Assembly: GCA_029378245.1 (NCBI GenBank)
Contig: JARKIF010000022.1
Location: 868,001 to 932,000, forward strand
Reading direction: 5' to 3'
Source: Roridomyces roridus
Taxonomy: Eukaryota > Basidiomycota > Agaricomycetes > Agaricales > Mycenaceae
DNA length: 64,000 nt
Below the pieces are notes generated by a model. It saw only the letters and a program-made list of their open reading frames with translations. It searched no databases and was not told the origin of the DNA. Positions 30,849-42,028 of the stretch are shown here, piece after piece; the first letter of the stretch is position 1; every line of letters starts with the position of its first letter. A program made the translations under genes and the position numbers.

Positions 30849-31380
30849 CGGGTCTTGCCCAACATGTGGTGTCCCAGAGTCCATGGAGCATATACTGCTG
30901 GAATGTGATGCTTTAGGTCGGAAGGAGATCTGGTCACTCGCTGAAAGATTGTGGAAACTCAAATACCCCTTGTGGCCATCCCTCAGCTGGGGTTTGATAT
31001 TGGGTGGCGGCCTTGCCAGGTTTGAAAACCCGAAAGGCCAGCTCTGGATGGAAAAGAACCGCCTGTTCTCGATCATTATATCCACGTCGGTTTATTTGAT
31101 TTGGAAAATTCGGAATGAGAGAACGTTTGACATCCATAAGCCGATGAGTGATGCGGAAATCCATAACCGTTGGGTGGCAGCAATAAACTTGGCACTCAAA
31201 CGTGATACAATCCTAATAAACCGTGGCCGGTTTGGCCGTCTAGCTATCCACAAAGATGTGGTCCTCCGTACCTGGAGTGGAACCCTTAGAGAGGAAGAAT
31301 CCTTACCGGATGACTGGAGTAAATCAAAGGGGGTTTTAGTGGGTATATGGCCCGTATCGAGCAGAAATGGAATAGGTTAA
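30849..31380 (+). CDS. LINE C-terminus with CCHC zinc knuckle
   Basis: Continues the LINE frame after the chromovirus. It opens with CPTCGVPESMEHILLEC (CX2CX8HX4C), the zinc-knuckle type found after RT/RNase H in many LINEs, followed by a helical tail (LWKLKYPLWPSLSWG, SIIISTSVYLIWKIRNERTF) and a stop at 31380. About 150 bp of 3' UTR then leads to the poly(A) tail. Confidence 0.88.
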
Positions 31381-31530
31381 CTGCGGCCAGAGTCCCACAC
31401 TTAGGTTTGAATCTTGTGCGTAATGGCATTTCCTCCTGGACTGTTTCCCAGCTATATTGGTTCTTCCAATTCAACAAGCGGATATGCTTAGAATGCTTTG
31501 CAGACTTTGTCATGTTATTCCAAACGCTCC

Positions 31531-31551
31531 AAAAAAAAAAAAAAACAAAAA
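31531..31551 (+). other. Poly(A) tail of the LINE
   Basis: A15 C A5 directly before the right 17-bp target duplication (31552-31568). Confidence 0.9.
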
Positions 31552-31568
31552 GCAAGTCGAGTAGGATG
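31552..31568. repeat. 17-bp target site duplication of the LINE (right)
   Basis: Identical to 16965-16981. Confidence 0.85.
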
Positions 31569-31647
31569 AGACTCAGCGTACTCAGCGTCATCGCATTCGC
31601 GGCCTTGCCGGAATCCGCCGTCGCGACTCGCCGGTACCCCGCAACCT

Positions 31648-32163
31648 TCAACAACTTCGTGGAGATCCTCTGAGATCGCTTAGAGCAAGCATTGGGGTGG
31701 ATCGGACCATCAGGATGTCGTCGACGTTGGGGCCGGACAAGCATGACTGCTGGCCAAGCTGCGGCAAGCGAACGTCAAACTCCGCTGGTGGATGAGACCA
31801 CCCTGGTTCAGAACCCCATGACACAGATAGGCTTGTTTGCAACGTGACCGTCTCGGGAGGAGAGCTGAGTACTGATTCGAAATCCGAACAGAATTCGATC
31901 CATGCACGGAGCCGCGGACAAAGATTCACCAGCGCATTGGGCGAAAAACTTGGGTTGGTCGTTACGATGGCAAGGCAAAGGATGACTGGGATGGCACTGT
32001 CTATGCAGCTGGGTCGAGAAGAGGCGTCAGTGATCGTGTCCACGAGGTCCAGAGGGGGGATAAGAGCTGGGTCCAGGGTCGCATAGATTATAGGCAAAAG
32101 ACCTGGCGATTCGAAGGATGTGATGTTCTGCAAGTGGATAATGGATGCCGTAGATGCATTCAT
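31648..32163 (-). CDS. Hypothetical protein, possibly truncated by the LINE
   Basis: The minus-strand frame from ATG 32161-32163 gives 171 residues. It includes DPALIPPLDLVDTITDASS, LCLAIVTTNPSFSPNALVNL and CPRLRAWIEFCSDFE. The last block resembles the LWPRVWAWIEF motif I recall from uncharacterised Agaricomycete proteins, but that is a loose match. No signal peptide is seen. The gene would run on toward the LINE insertion at 31568, and its next exon may be the TLSTLSLILLD frame at 31569-31610. Function unknown. Confidence 0.4.
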   Translation of the reverse strand: MNASTASIIHLQNITSFESPGLLPIIYATLDPALIPPLDLVDTITDASSRPSCIDSAIPVILCLAIVTTNPSFSPNALVNLCPRLRAWIEFCSDFESVLSSPPETVTLQTSLSVSWGSEPGWSHPPAEFDVRLPQLGQQSCLSGPNVDDILMVRSTPMLALSDLRGSPRSC

Positions 32164-32626
32164 CGTGGAGTGAACGGTCGATGGTCATGGTGAAGGAAGA
32201 AAAGTCACAATGATGGCACGTGTTGGCAGTTGCTGACAAAGGAGTCCGGATGCAATTCCCTTTCTCCTTATCCAAGGCGATCACGGCGATCCCGCTCAGA
32301 TTCCGGGGCTCTACGGCTCTTTGTGCTACACAGGGTCCCTTCGATGTCGATCTAGTCTTCACTCCACCCATGGCCACCCTTTCTCGATCTGTAACGCCAC
32401 ATCTTCGTTCCACGCAACGCGTTACGCCACTCATCGAGCCGCCAGCCGCTGAGCTTCTGACTTACTCAATGGTGTTGCGACTACTGGGTGTGCGAGGAGC
32501 AGTAAAATGCTTCCGCCACACTCCGTAGACTTACATCATAGCAACTGCCTTGAGGGGCCTACTCAGGAGACCCAAAAACTCCGATCGGGACCTCGCACCA
32601 CGTTTCAGCACCATCCTCTCTCTCTT

Positions 32627-32633
32627 TATAAAG
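32627..32633 (+). promoter_or_regulatory. TATA box of the GH71 gene
   Basis: TATAAAG 32 bp before the ATG, after a CT-rich tract. Confidence 0.65.
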
Positions 32634-32664
32634 CCCCTTGCCCGCACCGCAGACACCCCGCACC

Positions 32665-35233
32665 ATGCTCATCACCACAGCTTTCCTGGGATTATGTGCA
32701 GCGCTCTCAGGTGCCAACGCACACACGACGTCGATTGACAAACGCCAGAATGTCCCGCGGATGGTTTTTGCTCACTTTATGGTACGTGGTCCTTTCAGTC
32801 CGGATCCCCTGATATCGCTCTGACCCAGCCATTAGATTGGCATCGTTAGCGACCGTAGGAGCTCAGCCGACGTGTGTATCCAGTCGATGGTCTTTTCATT
32901 CATCCCGTTCACCGCTTCCTGTAGTACGATGCCGATATGATTCGTGCTAAATCGTGGGTCTTACGTTCCCCTCAATCATCCCACTGACGAACGGGACAGC
33001 TACGGGATTGACGCCTTTGCCTTGAATATGTCCGTCGTCTTTTTCCTTCGCAGAAGCCATACTCATCGTTCGCGCAGCGGAGGTTCGTCCTCTCGGGACC
33101 CACTCTACCGTGCACTGACCCCCGCGATTCAGTCGATTCCTACACGTGCGTTGTATACCCTTGAATCACTTCACTCCTATTCAATTGTCACACAGAGACC
33201 AACAGCGTATGCCGATTCCCTACCCCACGGAATGATCTTGATGTGCCCATCCAGTCGGATATGCGTACGATTCGGCCGCGGCCAACGGGATGAAAGGTGT
33301 GTCTCACCTTCCCGCCCGTCCTCTGCATACTGAACGTTTTCGCAGTGTTTATCAGTTACGACTTCAACTGTACGTGCTCCACACATTCTCTTTGGAAACA
33401 GCATATCAACCGATGCAGGGTGGAACCCAAACAATGCCGCCGGGATCGGCAAACATCTCGCTGGCTACGCCTCTCGCTCCGCGCAACTCCGCATCGATGG
33501 CGCCGTACGTGCCCTCTTCCCCCCCTCCGCTTGACTGACATTGAATGAAGGCCCTCGTCTCCTCCTTCGCCGGCGACGGACTCGACGTCCCCACTCTCCG
33601 CTCCTCCGCCGGCACCCCCATTTTCTTTGTCCCAAATTTCCACCCAGGGCAAGGCAACTTCAACAGCATCAACGGCGCTCTTTCCTGGGCCGCCTGGCCA
33701 AGGTGAATACTACCCAGATCAAATCCCATTCGTACTCAAATGTTTCACAGCAACGGCGATAACAAGGCACCCACCTCGGCTTCGAGCGTCAGCGTCGCTG
33801 ACGGTGACCGTGCATATCGAAATGCGCTCGGTGGAAGTAAAGTGTACATGGCACCCGTCTCGCCCTGGTTCTTCACGCATTACGGACCCGAAGTGAGTTA
33901 TTCGAAGAATTGGGTGTTTCCGAGCGATTTGCTTTGGTGGGTCAGCCATTTTCGTTGGTTTCCTGTACGCTGAATGATTGGGTGTAGGTTTCAACGGTGG
34001 AATGAAAACCTCGCACTGGGTCCGCCATTGGTGGAGATCGTCACTTGGAACGACTATGGCGAGTCGCATTATGTGGCGCCGCTGAGTAGTAAACACACTG
34101 TGAGCTCTCATCTCTCATCTGAGAATATGCACCACCCGCTTCTGTCTCCACCAGGACGACGGCAACTCCAAATGGGTCAGCGACATGCCTCACGATGTAA
34201 GCTTCCCACATCGCCCGGTGTGAACTCTAGATCTGAACAGGCATGGCTGGACATGGCGAAACCCTTCATCGCGGCGTACAAAGCCGGAGCGTCCTCCCCG
34301 AATAGGTATATCACGCAGGACCAGATCATCTACTGGTGAGTCGTGCTCAGATTCATCCATCATGTTGACTGAGCGATCTCCAGGTACCGCCCGACGTTGT
34401 CTTCACTCAAGTACGTTCTTGAGTTTGTTGTATATCCCGGTGGGGTTCACCCTGCCACCAAGCTGCGACTCTACGGATACAACCGCCGGCCGACCAGCCA
34501 ACAACGCTAGTGGGAATTACTTCGAGGGCGTGCGTACATACTCCCTCCCTCTCCCTGTCTATCTCTCTTACCCTTGTCCTCATTACTCAGCGCCCCAACG
34601 GCTGGCAAACAATGCAAGACGCCGTCTTTGTTGTCACGCTACTCACCCAGCCAGGCACACTCACCGTCACTTCGGGCAACCAAAAACGTACGTTCAACGC
34701 TCCCGCGGGCGCAGCGTCGTTCAGCGTCCCCATGGCTGTCGGGCGGCAGAGCTTTGCGTTGGGTCGGAGTGGTAAGAATATACTGGCTGCGAATAGTCTG
34801 AGGGATATATCGAATGTGTGTCCGTGCGGGTGCGTTACTTCTCTCTCGTCAGATTTGATTGATTGATTCAACCCTACACGCAGTCTATACAACTTCAACG
34901 CGTTCACGGGCCGTGTACCACCGACGTTCGTCGACCAACTGGGGCCTGATGGACTCAGCGGGTTGACATCCGGACTCCGTGTATCGTCTTGCTCGCCGAC
35001 GCCTTCACTTGCGACGTCTGCACCGCCGTATACGGCTCTGGTTGCCCGAGCGACCAATTTGGCGTTGTCTGCGAGTAGTACGATTACGACGATTCCGACT
35101 CAGGCCTTGGTGCGTCCCATCCTTTACTCTCCCGCGATTAGGAAGAATTGAAGGAGATCTGCAGAGTGCTAGTGCTAGCGCGACGCCAACTGTTCTGCAT
35201 AAGCGCAGAAATGTGCACCATGTTGATTCTTGA
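32665..35233 (+). CDS. Glycoside hydrolase family 71 alpha-1,3-glucanase
   Basis: The start MLITTAFLGLCAALSGANA is a signal peptide with a likely KR processing site (SIDKRQN). The mature protein shows the GH71 landmarks spread over more than ten short exons: VFAHFM and IGIVSDRSSSAD, SYGIDAFALN, YAYDSAAANGMK and VFISYDFN, SSFAGDGLDVPTL, FFVPNFHPGQGNFNS, VSPWFFTHYGPEVSYSKNW, VEIVTWNDYGESHYV and AWLDMAKPFIAAYKAG. The C-terminal domain (RPNGWQTMQDAVFVVTLL ... SNVCPCG) is also typical. GH71 enzymes cut alpha-1,3-glucan in fungal cell walls, for hyphal or septum remodelling or attack on other fungi. The last exon (SASASATPTVL...) ends at 35233. Introns are GT..AG. The short exons around 32990-33180 are not fully resolved; elsewhere I see no lesion. 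Confidence 0.88.
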
Positions 35234-35982
35234 ATCAGACTCGGATACCCTTCTTCTGCATCTTGTTTTGCCTCGCTTATATCTTGTAATTCAATATGCA
35301 CTCGGAAGCGCTGGCTTTGCCAGCTAAAACCTTGCTTGCGGGAGGGGGAGGAGAACCGGAACCAGCCATAATATATTAACAGAGAGAAGCTACAAGAGAG
35401 AGACGATACAAGAGAGAGATAAAGCTACAAATGAGAGACACTACAAAAGAGGACATATAAATTAGTAACTAGTCTTTGCGAGCCTTCTTGTGGGTGGGCG
35501 ACACCAAGCTAATGTCAGCACCACGCTTGAGGGGAAGGTGCGAGCGGGCAGGACGGACGGCTCCACCAGGACATCGAGCTGGGCGATGTCAGCCGAATAG
35601 CGAGTGCCACCGATTTGACGTGGGAGAGAAACACATTCGAGAGTCGAGACGGCCAGAGTCCAGTCTTCCATGTCGAGTGGCACATTCAAGACGGCCAGAC
35701 AAACATGGGTGGAAGGAGGAAGCGGACACGTGGAGGGAGGATGGAGGTTGGAGCGCGAGCCTTCGAAGGGATGGGATGCACTGGAGTACCAGAGATCATG
35801 TTCTTGCAGCAGCAGCACGCGCTTGCACGATCTGTTCGTTCTCTGGCATCATCTGTTTGCTTCCAATCGCAGGTGGGCACATTGGTGAGCCGAAAGCGCG
35901 ACATGGTTGGCGGCAACGGCGGCGGATAGTGGTGGATTTCATGATGTCCGACTTGATCGGAAAAAAAGCAATCAGTATCCCT
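35234..35982. other. Intergenic, no clear gene
   Basis: A purine-rich stretch (repeats of gagagaga, 35385-35455) lies after the GH71 gene. A 118-codon minus-strand frame (35462-35818) is not recognised and is not called. Confidence 0.4.
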
Positions 35983-35986
35983 TATA

Positions 35987-36335
35987 CTGTACGGGCATGT
36001 ATGGTAACAACGGTCACGTGCCATCACGCACCCGGACCACAACAACGAGACCTGGATGATGCGTGACGGTTGTTCCGGATAACAACGGGCGGGGTCAAAA
36101 TGGCCGGTTGACTGGGCATTAGACGGAGCCGTGGGTGTCCGGCCTGAGTAGAAGAGCTCTGCAGATTGAATCAGCTCAAAAAATAGCAAAAATACAGCAA
36201 ATCTCACCATTTTCTCGCGCGTCACGCTCCGGATGCTAACAACCGACCCCTCCGACTTGCGTGACGCAACGCAAAATTAACAACCGGACGACCCCCGCGT
36301 GATGCGTGACGTTGTTACCATACATGCCCGTACAG
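35987..36335. mobile_element. Mariner-type MITE (349 bp)
   Basis: Inverted ends of at least 26 bp begin CTGTACGGGCATGTATGG and are flanked by TA on each side (35985-35986, 36336-36337). Homology continues inward with a one-base offset (GTCACG..CATCACGC). There is no coding capacity. TA duplication and CTGTAC ends fit Tc1/mariner relatives. Confidence 0.8.
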
Positions 36336-36337
36336 TA

Positions 36338-37915
36338 TACCTTGAAAACGCAGCCGGGCCCATAACGACTTTTTTTACACTCGTACTTCTACATACTCTG
36401 GGCAAAAAAAACTTCGACAAGAAGTTCAGAACAATATATGCGGGAGAGAAGCAGCCTTCTACGAGAGATGATTGGATCACAATATAAAAGAAAGCAAGTT
36501 ATGTAATTATGACCTGGGAGAGTAAACCTTGGCAAGCAAGGTAATATATTTATTCATTGTTCAGAATTATACGCAAAGCAGTCTCGGCGAGGGTGCTGCC
36601 TTGATGTTCCCTGTGACACAGTCGCTATCTTTCCTCCCTACAGAGTCTGACATGCGTAGGAAAAATGGAGAAGTCCGGATAGAATACGCATTACCTGGAT
36701 TCGGCGGGTACGAGTCTCGGAAATTCTTGTCAGTTTGGGTCCGCGGAACTACTGAGCACTAGTGTTTCACTTGCCTCGCTGACTGGGCCGGACTAGTCGG
36801 TTCCACTGGCGGTTCCAGGCAAGGCCCTCGTGTTTCACCGTTGTTGCAAGCGAATTTTTATCATTTGAACCCCAAGTGATGCCGGCCTGCTGGACGCCAA
36901 GAGTGAGTACGTACGTTCCTGATGCTTTGACCTGGCTTACTGACGAGTCTGGAGCACAGGGACCGCCAATCTTCACTCACGGATTTCTTCCCGTAAGTAG
37001 GCAACGAATGCAAGCGCCAAATTCGTGGGCGGTCGGGTCTGCACGGCTCTGTTACGGATCGTTGATTGCACTGTTGGCAGGCGCGTAGTCCTAACACGCC
37101 GGGCTAGGCGCCGGCTTGGTCGCTAAAGCGCTAACTTGGCTTGTGCCTCGTGTGCCTCGTCGTTGCTTGGGAGAAAGAGATAGGTACCGCTGCGACTGTC
37201 GAGTTTTTCCAAGTTCAAACGCAACGGATAAAATAGGTAAGCATCTTGGCGATCTGCAGGGGCGGCACCTTACGGTAGATTGGTGGGAATACTCTGGGCA
37301 GAAAAATACGTACCTGTACTGTGAGGAACGATGAAACTCATCACGATCGCCTGTAATGTATCGGCCCGGAGTCCGGTGACCAAACTGAGTGTACCGGTTG
37401 TGATTTGATTGCCGCTTTTGCTCCTCGCCTCCTCATCCGCGTCGCTGCCACTGCCCCGTTCGCCCAGGTCGTGCCTCCGAACCTCAAATTGACCGTATCT
37501 ACTCTTCATCATCACATCGGGCCGTGTGAGCAAGCTCGAGTGCTCGCCAAGAGCCTTCCCAGGCTCCTCCATTGCCCGCAGATTCATGCCAGCCTCCTTG
37601 CGGGACACCGATGCCATACTCATAGTTATTCGACCTTGATTCATGAAATGACTCGCGTCGTCGTCGTTGACCGAGTGAAAAGCGAACATTCCTGGTCTTC
37701 ACACGGAGAAGTGCGACATCGAAGCACCGCCGGTGAATGTAGCTGGTAAGAAACTATTATGCTATGCGCATAGTCGATCCTTGGAGCTAATCTTAGGCAC
37801 AACTACCTTGCCCCAGTTGGCTTCTAGGACGAACACTGCATCGCTCGAGCTGTAAAAAGGGTCAGGTATCCGTCGAATTTCCTCACCGCGGTCTTCTGCT
37901 CTCACTCGTTCCAAC
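36338..37915. other. Intergenic, no gene recognised
   Basis: AT-rich stretches (36340-36560) and mixed sequence without a supported gene. A 139-codon minus frame at 37270-37689 has no recognisable features. Confidence 0.4.
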
Positions 37916-40201
37916 ATGCGCTCCACCAATCTCCTCTCCCTCATTCCCTTCGTTCGCCTCGCAATGGCACAGAACACCTGGTCCTTTGTGCAGCAGGGCA
38001 ACTCGGGCATCATCCCTCTCGAGCTCATCAATCTCTCGCCCACGCTGGCCCTCATGTACGACCGCCCCTACACCACCCCACTCAAGCTTCCCAACGGCGA
38101 GTCTGGGCTGGTCTTTGGCATTTTGACACCAACACGGCGACCCCGCTCGAGGTCAAGACCAACTCCTTCTGGTGAGTTTGACATTCTCTGTCAAAATTCT
38201 GTTGTTTATGCGATGAAAGCGCTGGCGGGGCTTTTATATCTAACGGTACGCTCGTCTCTGTCGGTGGCCAACCGGAAGACGACATTCCCGGGTGGGGAAA
38301 CGCTACCGACGGTCGGATGGCCATCCGTCTCTTCGGTCCCTGCACCTCCGCGGACGGCACTGGTCCTGGTTGCACCGTCTTCGAGGACCCGGAGAACCTC
38401 CACCTCGTCGTGACGCGTTGGTACCCGACGGCCCTGCGGATTGCTGATGGCAGCCTCATGATCATGGGGGGCAGCGACATCCTGACGACCTTCAACGGGG
38501 CCGACATTGCGCAGAACAACATCGAGTTTTTCCCGCCGCGCAAGGGAGAAGAGGGGACGGTGCGGCCCAACCAGTTCTTGGCCGACACTCTGCCAGCGAA
38601 CTTGTTCCCTCGGTATGGCTTTTATCTTGCTTTTTGTGATTATGATACCAATTGTGCAATGCAGTTCGCAGGTCCTCCCGTCCGGCCACATTCTCATGAT
38701 CGCCAACAACAAGTCTGCCGTCTACGACGTCGACACCAACACCGAACTCATGCGCCTTCCCGACCTCCCCAATGGCGTTCGCATCGGTGTGCCCTTCGAC
38801 GGGTTTGCTCAGTTGCTCCCTCTCTCGCCTCCCCTCTACGAACCCACCGTTCTCGCGTGCGGTGGTTCCAACAAGCCGGACACGATCACTGTCGAGGAGA
38901 TGTCCAACCAGGACGTCGCTACGACTCAATGCTCGCGCATCACGTTGACTCCGGCTGGAATCACTGCCGGCTGGGAGGTCGAGCAACTCCCAGACCCACG
39001 TCTTCTGCCTGAGACTGTTCTCTTGCCCAACGGCGATGTGGTTATCATCAACGGCGCGCATACTGGGCAAGTCACACACTTCAGTTTCAACTCGATACTT
39101 ATTTTTCTCATCAGCTACTCTGGGTATCCTTCCGTCGGCGACTCGGGCGCCATCAACGGTAACGTGGATCACCCTGCCACGACTCCTATCATGTATAAGC
39201 CCTCGCTGCCCGCCGGACAGAGGTGTTTCGTTTCGCAATTGCCTCCCAATTCCTCACTGATGTTTTGCACGCAGACTCACTCAGGTTGGGCTGCCCACAA
39301 GTTTTGTGAGAGGAAGAACAGATACTGTATTCAACAAGCAGGGCTGGTATTTATACAGGCTGCGTATCTAGGATTGGTAAGGCAAGTAAAAGTACATGTG
39401 CTCAGACTGAGTCAGCCAGCAGTTTCCATGTGCTGTTGGAGACTCGTCCACATGGTTTTAGCAATATGAAACATAAGAAAATAAAGGTTGAATGTTCAGG
39501 CAGTTGGATTAGGACTCGAACACGGTCACGTTGTCCGAGGAGCCGGGTCTCCTACAACAACAAGCCCCATTCCGCGCATGTACCACTCCGCTGCGACGCT
39601 CACTGCCAAAGGGTAATTTTCAACGTTCTCACCGAAATCTTGGTCGCTAATATCGCCCAGAAACATCATGGTCGCGGCTTCCAACCCCCATCCTTTCGTT
39701 CTCTCCGCGGACAACAACCCCAACAACTACTCTTACCCCTCCGAGTACCGCGTCGAGTATCTCAACCCCGATTTTATCACCAACGGCTCGCCCCGTCCTG
39801 TCATCTCCAAGTCTCCCTCTCAGCTTGCGTTCAACGCCCAGGGCACTATCACGGTTACTATCCCGTCCACTCTCGCTGCTGGAGAACTTCAGGGTACGTC
39901 TGCATCTCAACTTCTCACGCAATTTCACTCACAACTACGAACAGTCTCTCTCATTGACATGGGCTACATCACTCACGGCTGGCACGCCGGCCAACGCCTC
40001 GTCTTCCTCGAGCACACCCTGTCTGGCAACACTCTGACCATCACCGCGCCGCCCAACGGCAATATCTACAGCCCCGGACCCGGTTGGATCTACGTCGTCG
40101 CTGATGGTGTCTGGAGCGAGGGTGTCCAGAGTATGATCGGTGACGGTGGCAACCCGCCCCGCCCTGCTCAAGGTGTCCCAGTGTCCATCACCAGTGTTTG
40201 A
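37916..40201 (+). pseudogene. Glyoxal-oxidase-like copper radical oxidase, disrupted by a SINE
   Basis: Signal peptide MRSTNLLSLIPFVRLAMAQ, then the AA5-type beta-propeller. Blocks seen: TNSFC/AGGAFISNGTLVSVGG, holding the Cys of the Tyr-Cys cofactor; RWYPTALRIADGSLMIMGG; VLPSGHILMIANNKSAVYD; IPRMYHSAATL with the Tyr-His copper pair; NIMVAASNPHP; and THGWHAGQRLVFLEH with a His ligand. The C-terminus ends ...PVSITSV at 40201. Two lesions: a one-base frameshift near 38100-38107 (NGES to WAGLWHFDTNT) and a 258-bp SINE at 39302-39559 inside the exon encoding LPTS/PIPRMYHS. The intron at 39058 uses a GC donor (GCAAGT). An intact enzyme would be secreted and make H2O2 from small aldehydes for lignin attack. 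Confidence 0.85.
39302..39559 (-). mobile_element. tRNA-derived SINE (258 bp) inside the oxidase exon
   Basis: Flanked by ACAAG duplications (39297-39301, 39560-39564). Removing the insert with one copy restores LPTS-PIPRMYHS exactly. On the minus strand the 5' end carries a pol III-like promoter: B-box GTTCGAGTCC about 40 bp in, and an A-box-like GGCTCCTCGG before it. The 3' end is CTCTCACAAAA, with a short A run rather than a long tail. There is no coding capacity. Confidence 0.75.
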
Positions 40202-41168
40202 GACGGACAAGTGGCGGCGACTGAAAACTAACAGTAATCTAAATCTAATATCGTTCCTCACTTTCTTTCCTCGGTCGACTTAGAGTTATTTATTGTGAAA
40301 TATATATGTGTGATTCCAATTGGTGCGAGTCAGATCCACAAGAACCCGACCGATGTACTTCCCTACAGTGGGTTTCCTTGGCACGATACGCCTGGCTGAC
40401 AAGTCGAAAACGAACGCCAAGTGTTTCGCTCACGGATGGCCCTCACTGCAATGATGAGTGGTGTGCATTGATGGGCTCAACAGTAGACATCGAACGCACC
40501 ATTCTATTCGCCCGCGACAGCAAGCTGCACGCATCCAAGATTTCTCCAGACACTATCGCTGGTTCTGCACACACACGCCCCCAGCCCACGCTCACCGAGT
40601 CCCGCTACGAAATCGGAAGACGAGTCACAACGTCCCGAGATAGATATTTGAAGGATTACATTCAGCTGAATGAGGAATCGCGCCTGCGCGGAGAATGGAG
40701 GGTTCATAAAGGTTCAATGGATATTCGAGTGGAACCACAGACCGAGGATTTCCAGCCATGCCCAGAGCCACGAGACTTGTGTGCATGATGTATCCGTTGA
40801 CTGAGACGATCCATTGGTCCAGGTAGTCAGAGGCCGACAACAAGGACGCCACAGCAACGCAGTGAGATTTAGCTAGGACCCCAATATCCAAGTTGCCAGC
40901 CAAACAAAAGCTTGGATTGCGCGCATTTCGAAAGATCACTGGAATGAGTCGATTCTTGCTCGAATCCGGCCGTAGAGAGAACACGAGGCTTGCATAGGGT
41001 GGAAACTCGGTGAGAGGAGCAGGAACGGTTGAACGCGAGGACCGTCTCTGCGCGCAGGGGCAATGGGCTGTGACAATGAGCCATGGGCGTTTGGTGCAAG
41101 GAGGGATTACATAAGTCTAAACATGTGCAATCAGACGCGGGAGCAATCTGCTTTTCTTCCTCATCACC
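40202..41168. other. Intergenic
   Basis: Oxidase 3' end and promoter of the next gene. No gene, RNA or repeat is seen. Confidence 0.4.
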
Positions 41169-42028
41169 ATGCCGCACAAACGCGCCAAACGCTCCGTCCG
41201 CGACCAACAACGGTCCCAGAAGTGCGTTCACCGTCCTCTCCACCTCAAGCTCGTCTCGGAACTCACCGGATCTACTCAGTGGGACAGATCTCGCACCTGG
41301 CCGTGGTGCCCAAACCCAAGACGACGAGGCACTACCAAAGTCCTTCCTCCGAGCTCTCAACGCCGACAAGGTACGAACGGAGTTTCGTGCGAAACGCAAG
41401 CTCCGTGATGAGGGTGGCGATGGAGATGGGAAGAAGGCGTCGAAGCGGCGGAAGGTGGAATCGGTGGCTGATGCAAAGATACGTCCTGGAGAGACGTTGG
41501 GGCATTTCAACAAGTGCGTCCTCGAGGTTTCATTCTCTTCGTCCTCGTTGACCTGGGTTCAGACGAATCGAGGCGGATATGAGACCTCTCGTGCGAGACG
41601 CTGTCCAGTCGTCGCGGGCTACCCAACGAGCTGCCAAGAAGGACAAGTCTTCTACGTCTTCCAACAAGCCCTCGATACCCTCCTCCGAGCCCACTCCCAC
41701 CTCCAAAAAACCTGCAAAACCGCCCTCCTCCTCTACCCCTCCCGTCGACAAACACGCCCACCGTCCCAAAGAGTTCCTAAATACATCGACATCCGCTCCA
41801 CGCAGGCTGAACGACATCGCTATGGCTCCACCAGACCTCTCCAACTCTGGATTCGCCCGTAAAGCGTCCTCTGCAAAGAATGGGAGCGGGAAGAAGACGA
41901 AAGCTGACGCGCTTCTCTCACCCGCGCAGGCCTTGCAGATGGCCAAGGCGCGAGAAGAGGCGGTGGCGAGGTATCGGGAGTTGAAGGAGAAACGGAGGAG
42001 GGAGGCGGGGAGGGAAGATGGGGAGTAG
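41169..42028 (+). CDS. CCDC137-like conserved basidiomycete nuclear protein
   Basis: Three exons: 41169-41221, 41280-41513 and 41563-42028, with GT..AG introns of 58 and 49 bp. The protein starts MPHKRAKRSVRDQQR, very basic. It then has GTDLAPG, PKSFLRALNADKVRTEFR, KIRPGETLGHFNKRIEADMR and PLVRDAVQSS, a Lys/Ser/Pro-rich middle, HRPKEFLNTSTSAPRRLNDI, and a C-terminal helix LQMAKAREEAVARYRELKEK. The order resembles fungal members of the coiled-coil domain-containing protein 137 group, nuclear or nucleolar proteins of poorly known role. About 250 residues, intact. A decayed copy of its 3' part lies at 57071-57420. Confidence 0.75.

Larger units (their letters stand above)
16982..31551 (+). mobile_element. 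LINE (non-LTR retrotransposon), about 7.0 kb without its nested insertions
   Basis: A perfect 17-bp direct repeat brackets this segment, and the right end is a poly(A) tail (A15 C A5), both signs of target-primed reverse transcription. It encodes a LINE reverse transcriptase (20.0-24.7 kb) and, after a nested insertion, a terminal CCHC zinc knuckle (30.85-31.38 kb). Subtracting the MULE-type element (1411 bp plus 9) and the chromovirus (6149 bp plus 5) leaves about 6.99 kb, a normal full LINE length. No apurinic endonuclease domain is found before the reverse transcriptase; that space holds repeated hypothetical modules. Alternatively the 17-bp repeat could bracket a LINE together with older inserted DNA. 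Confidence 0.85.
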
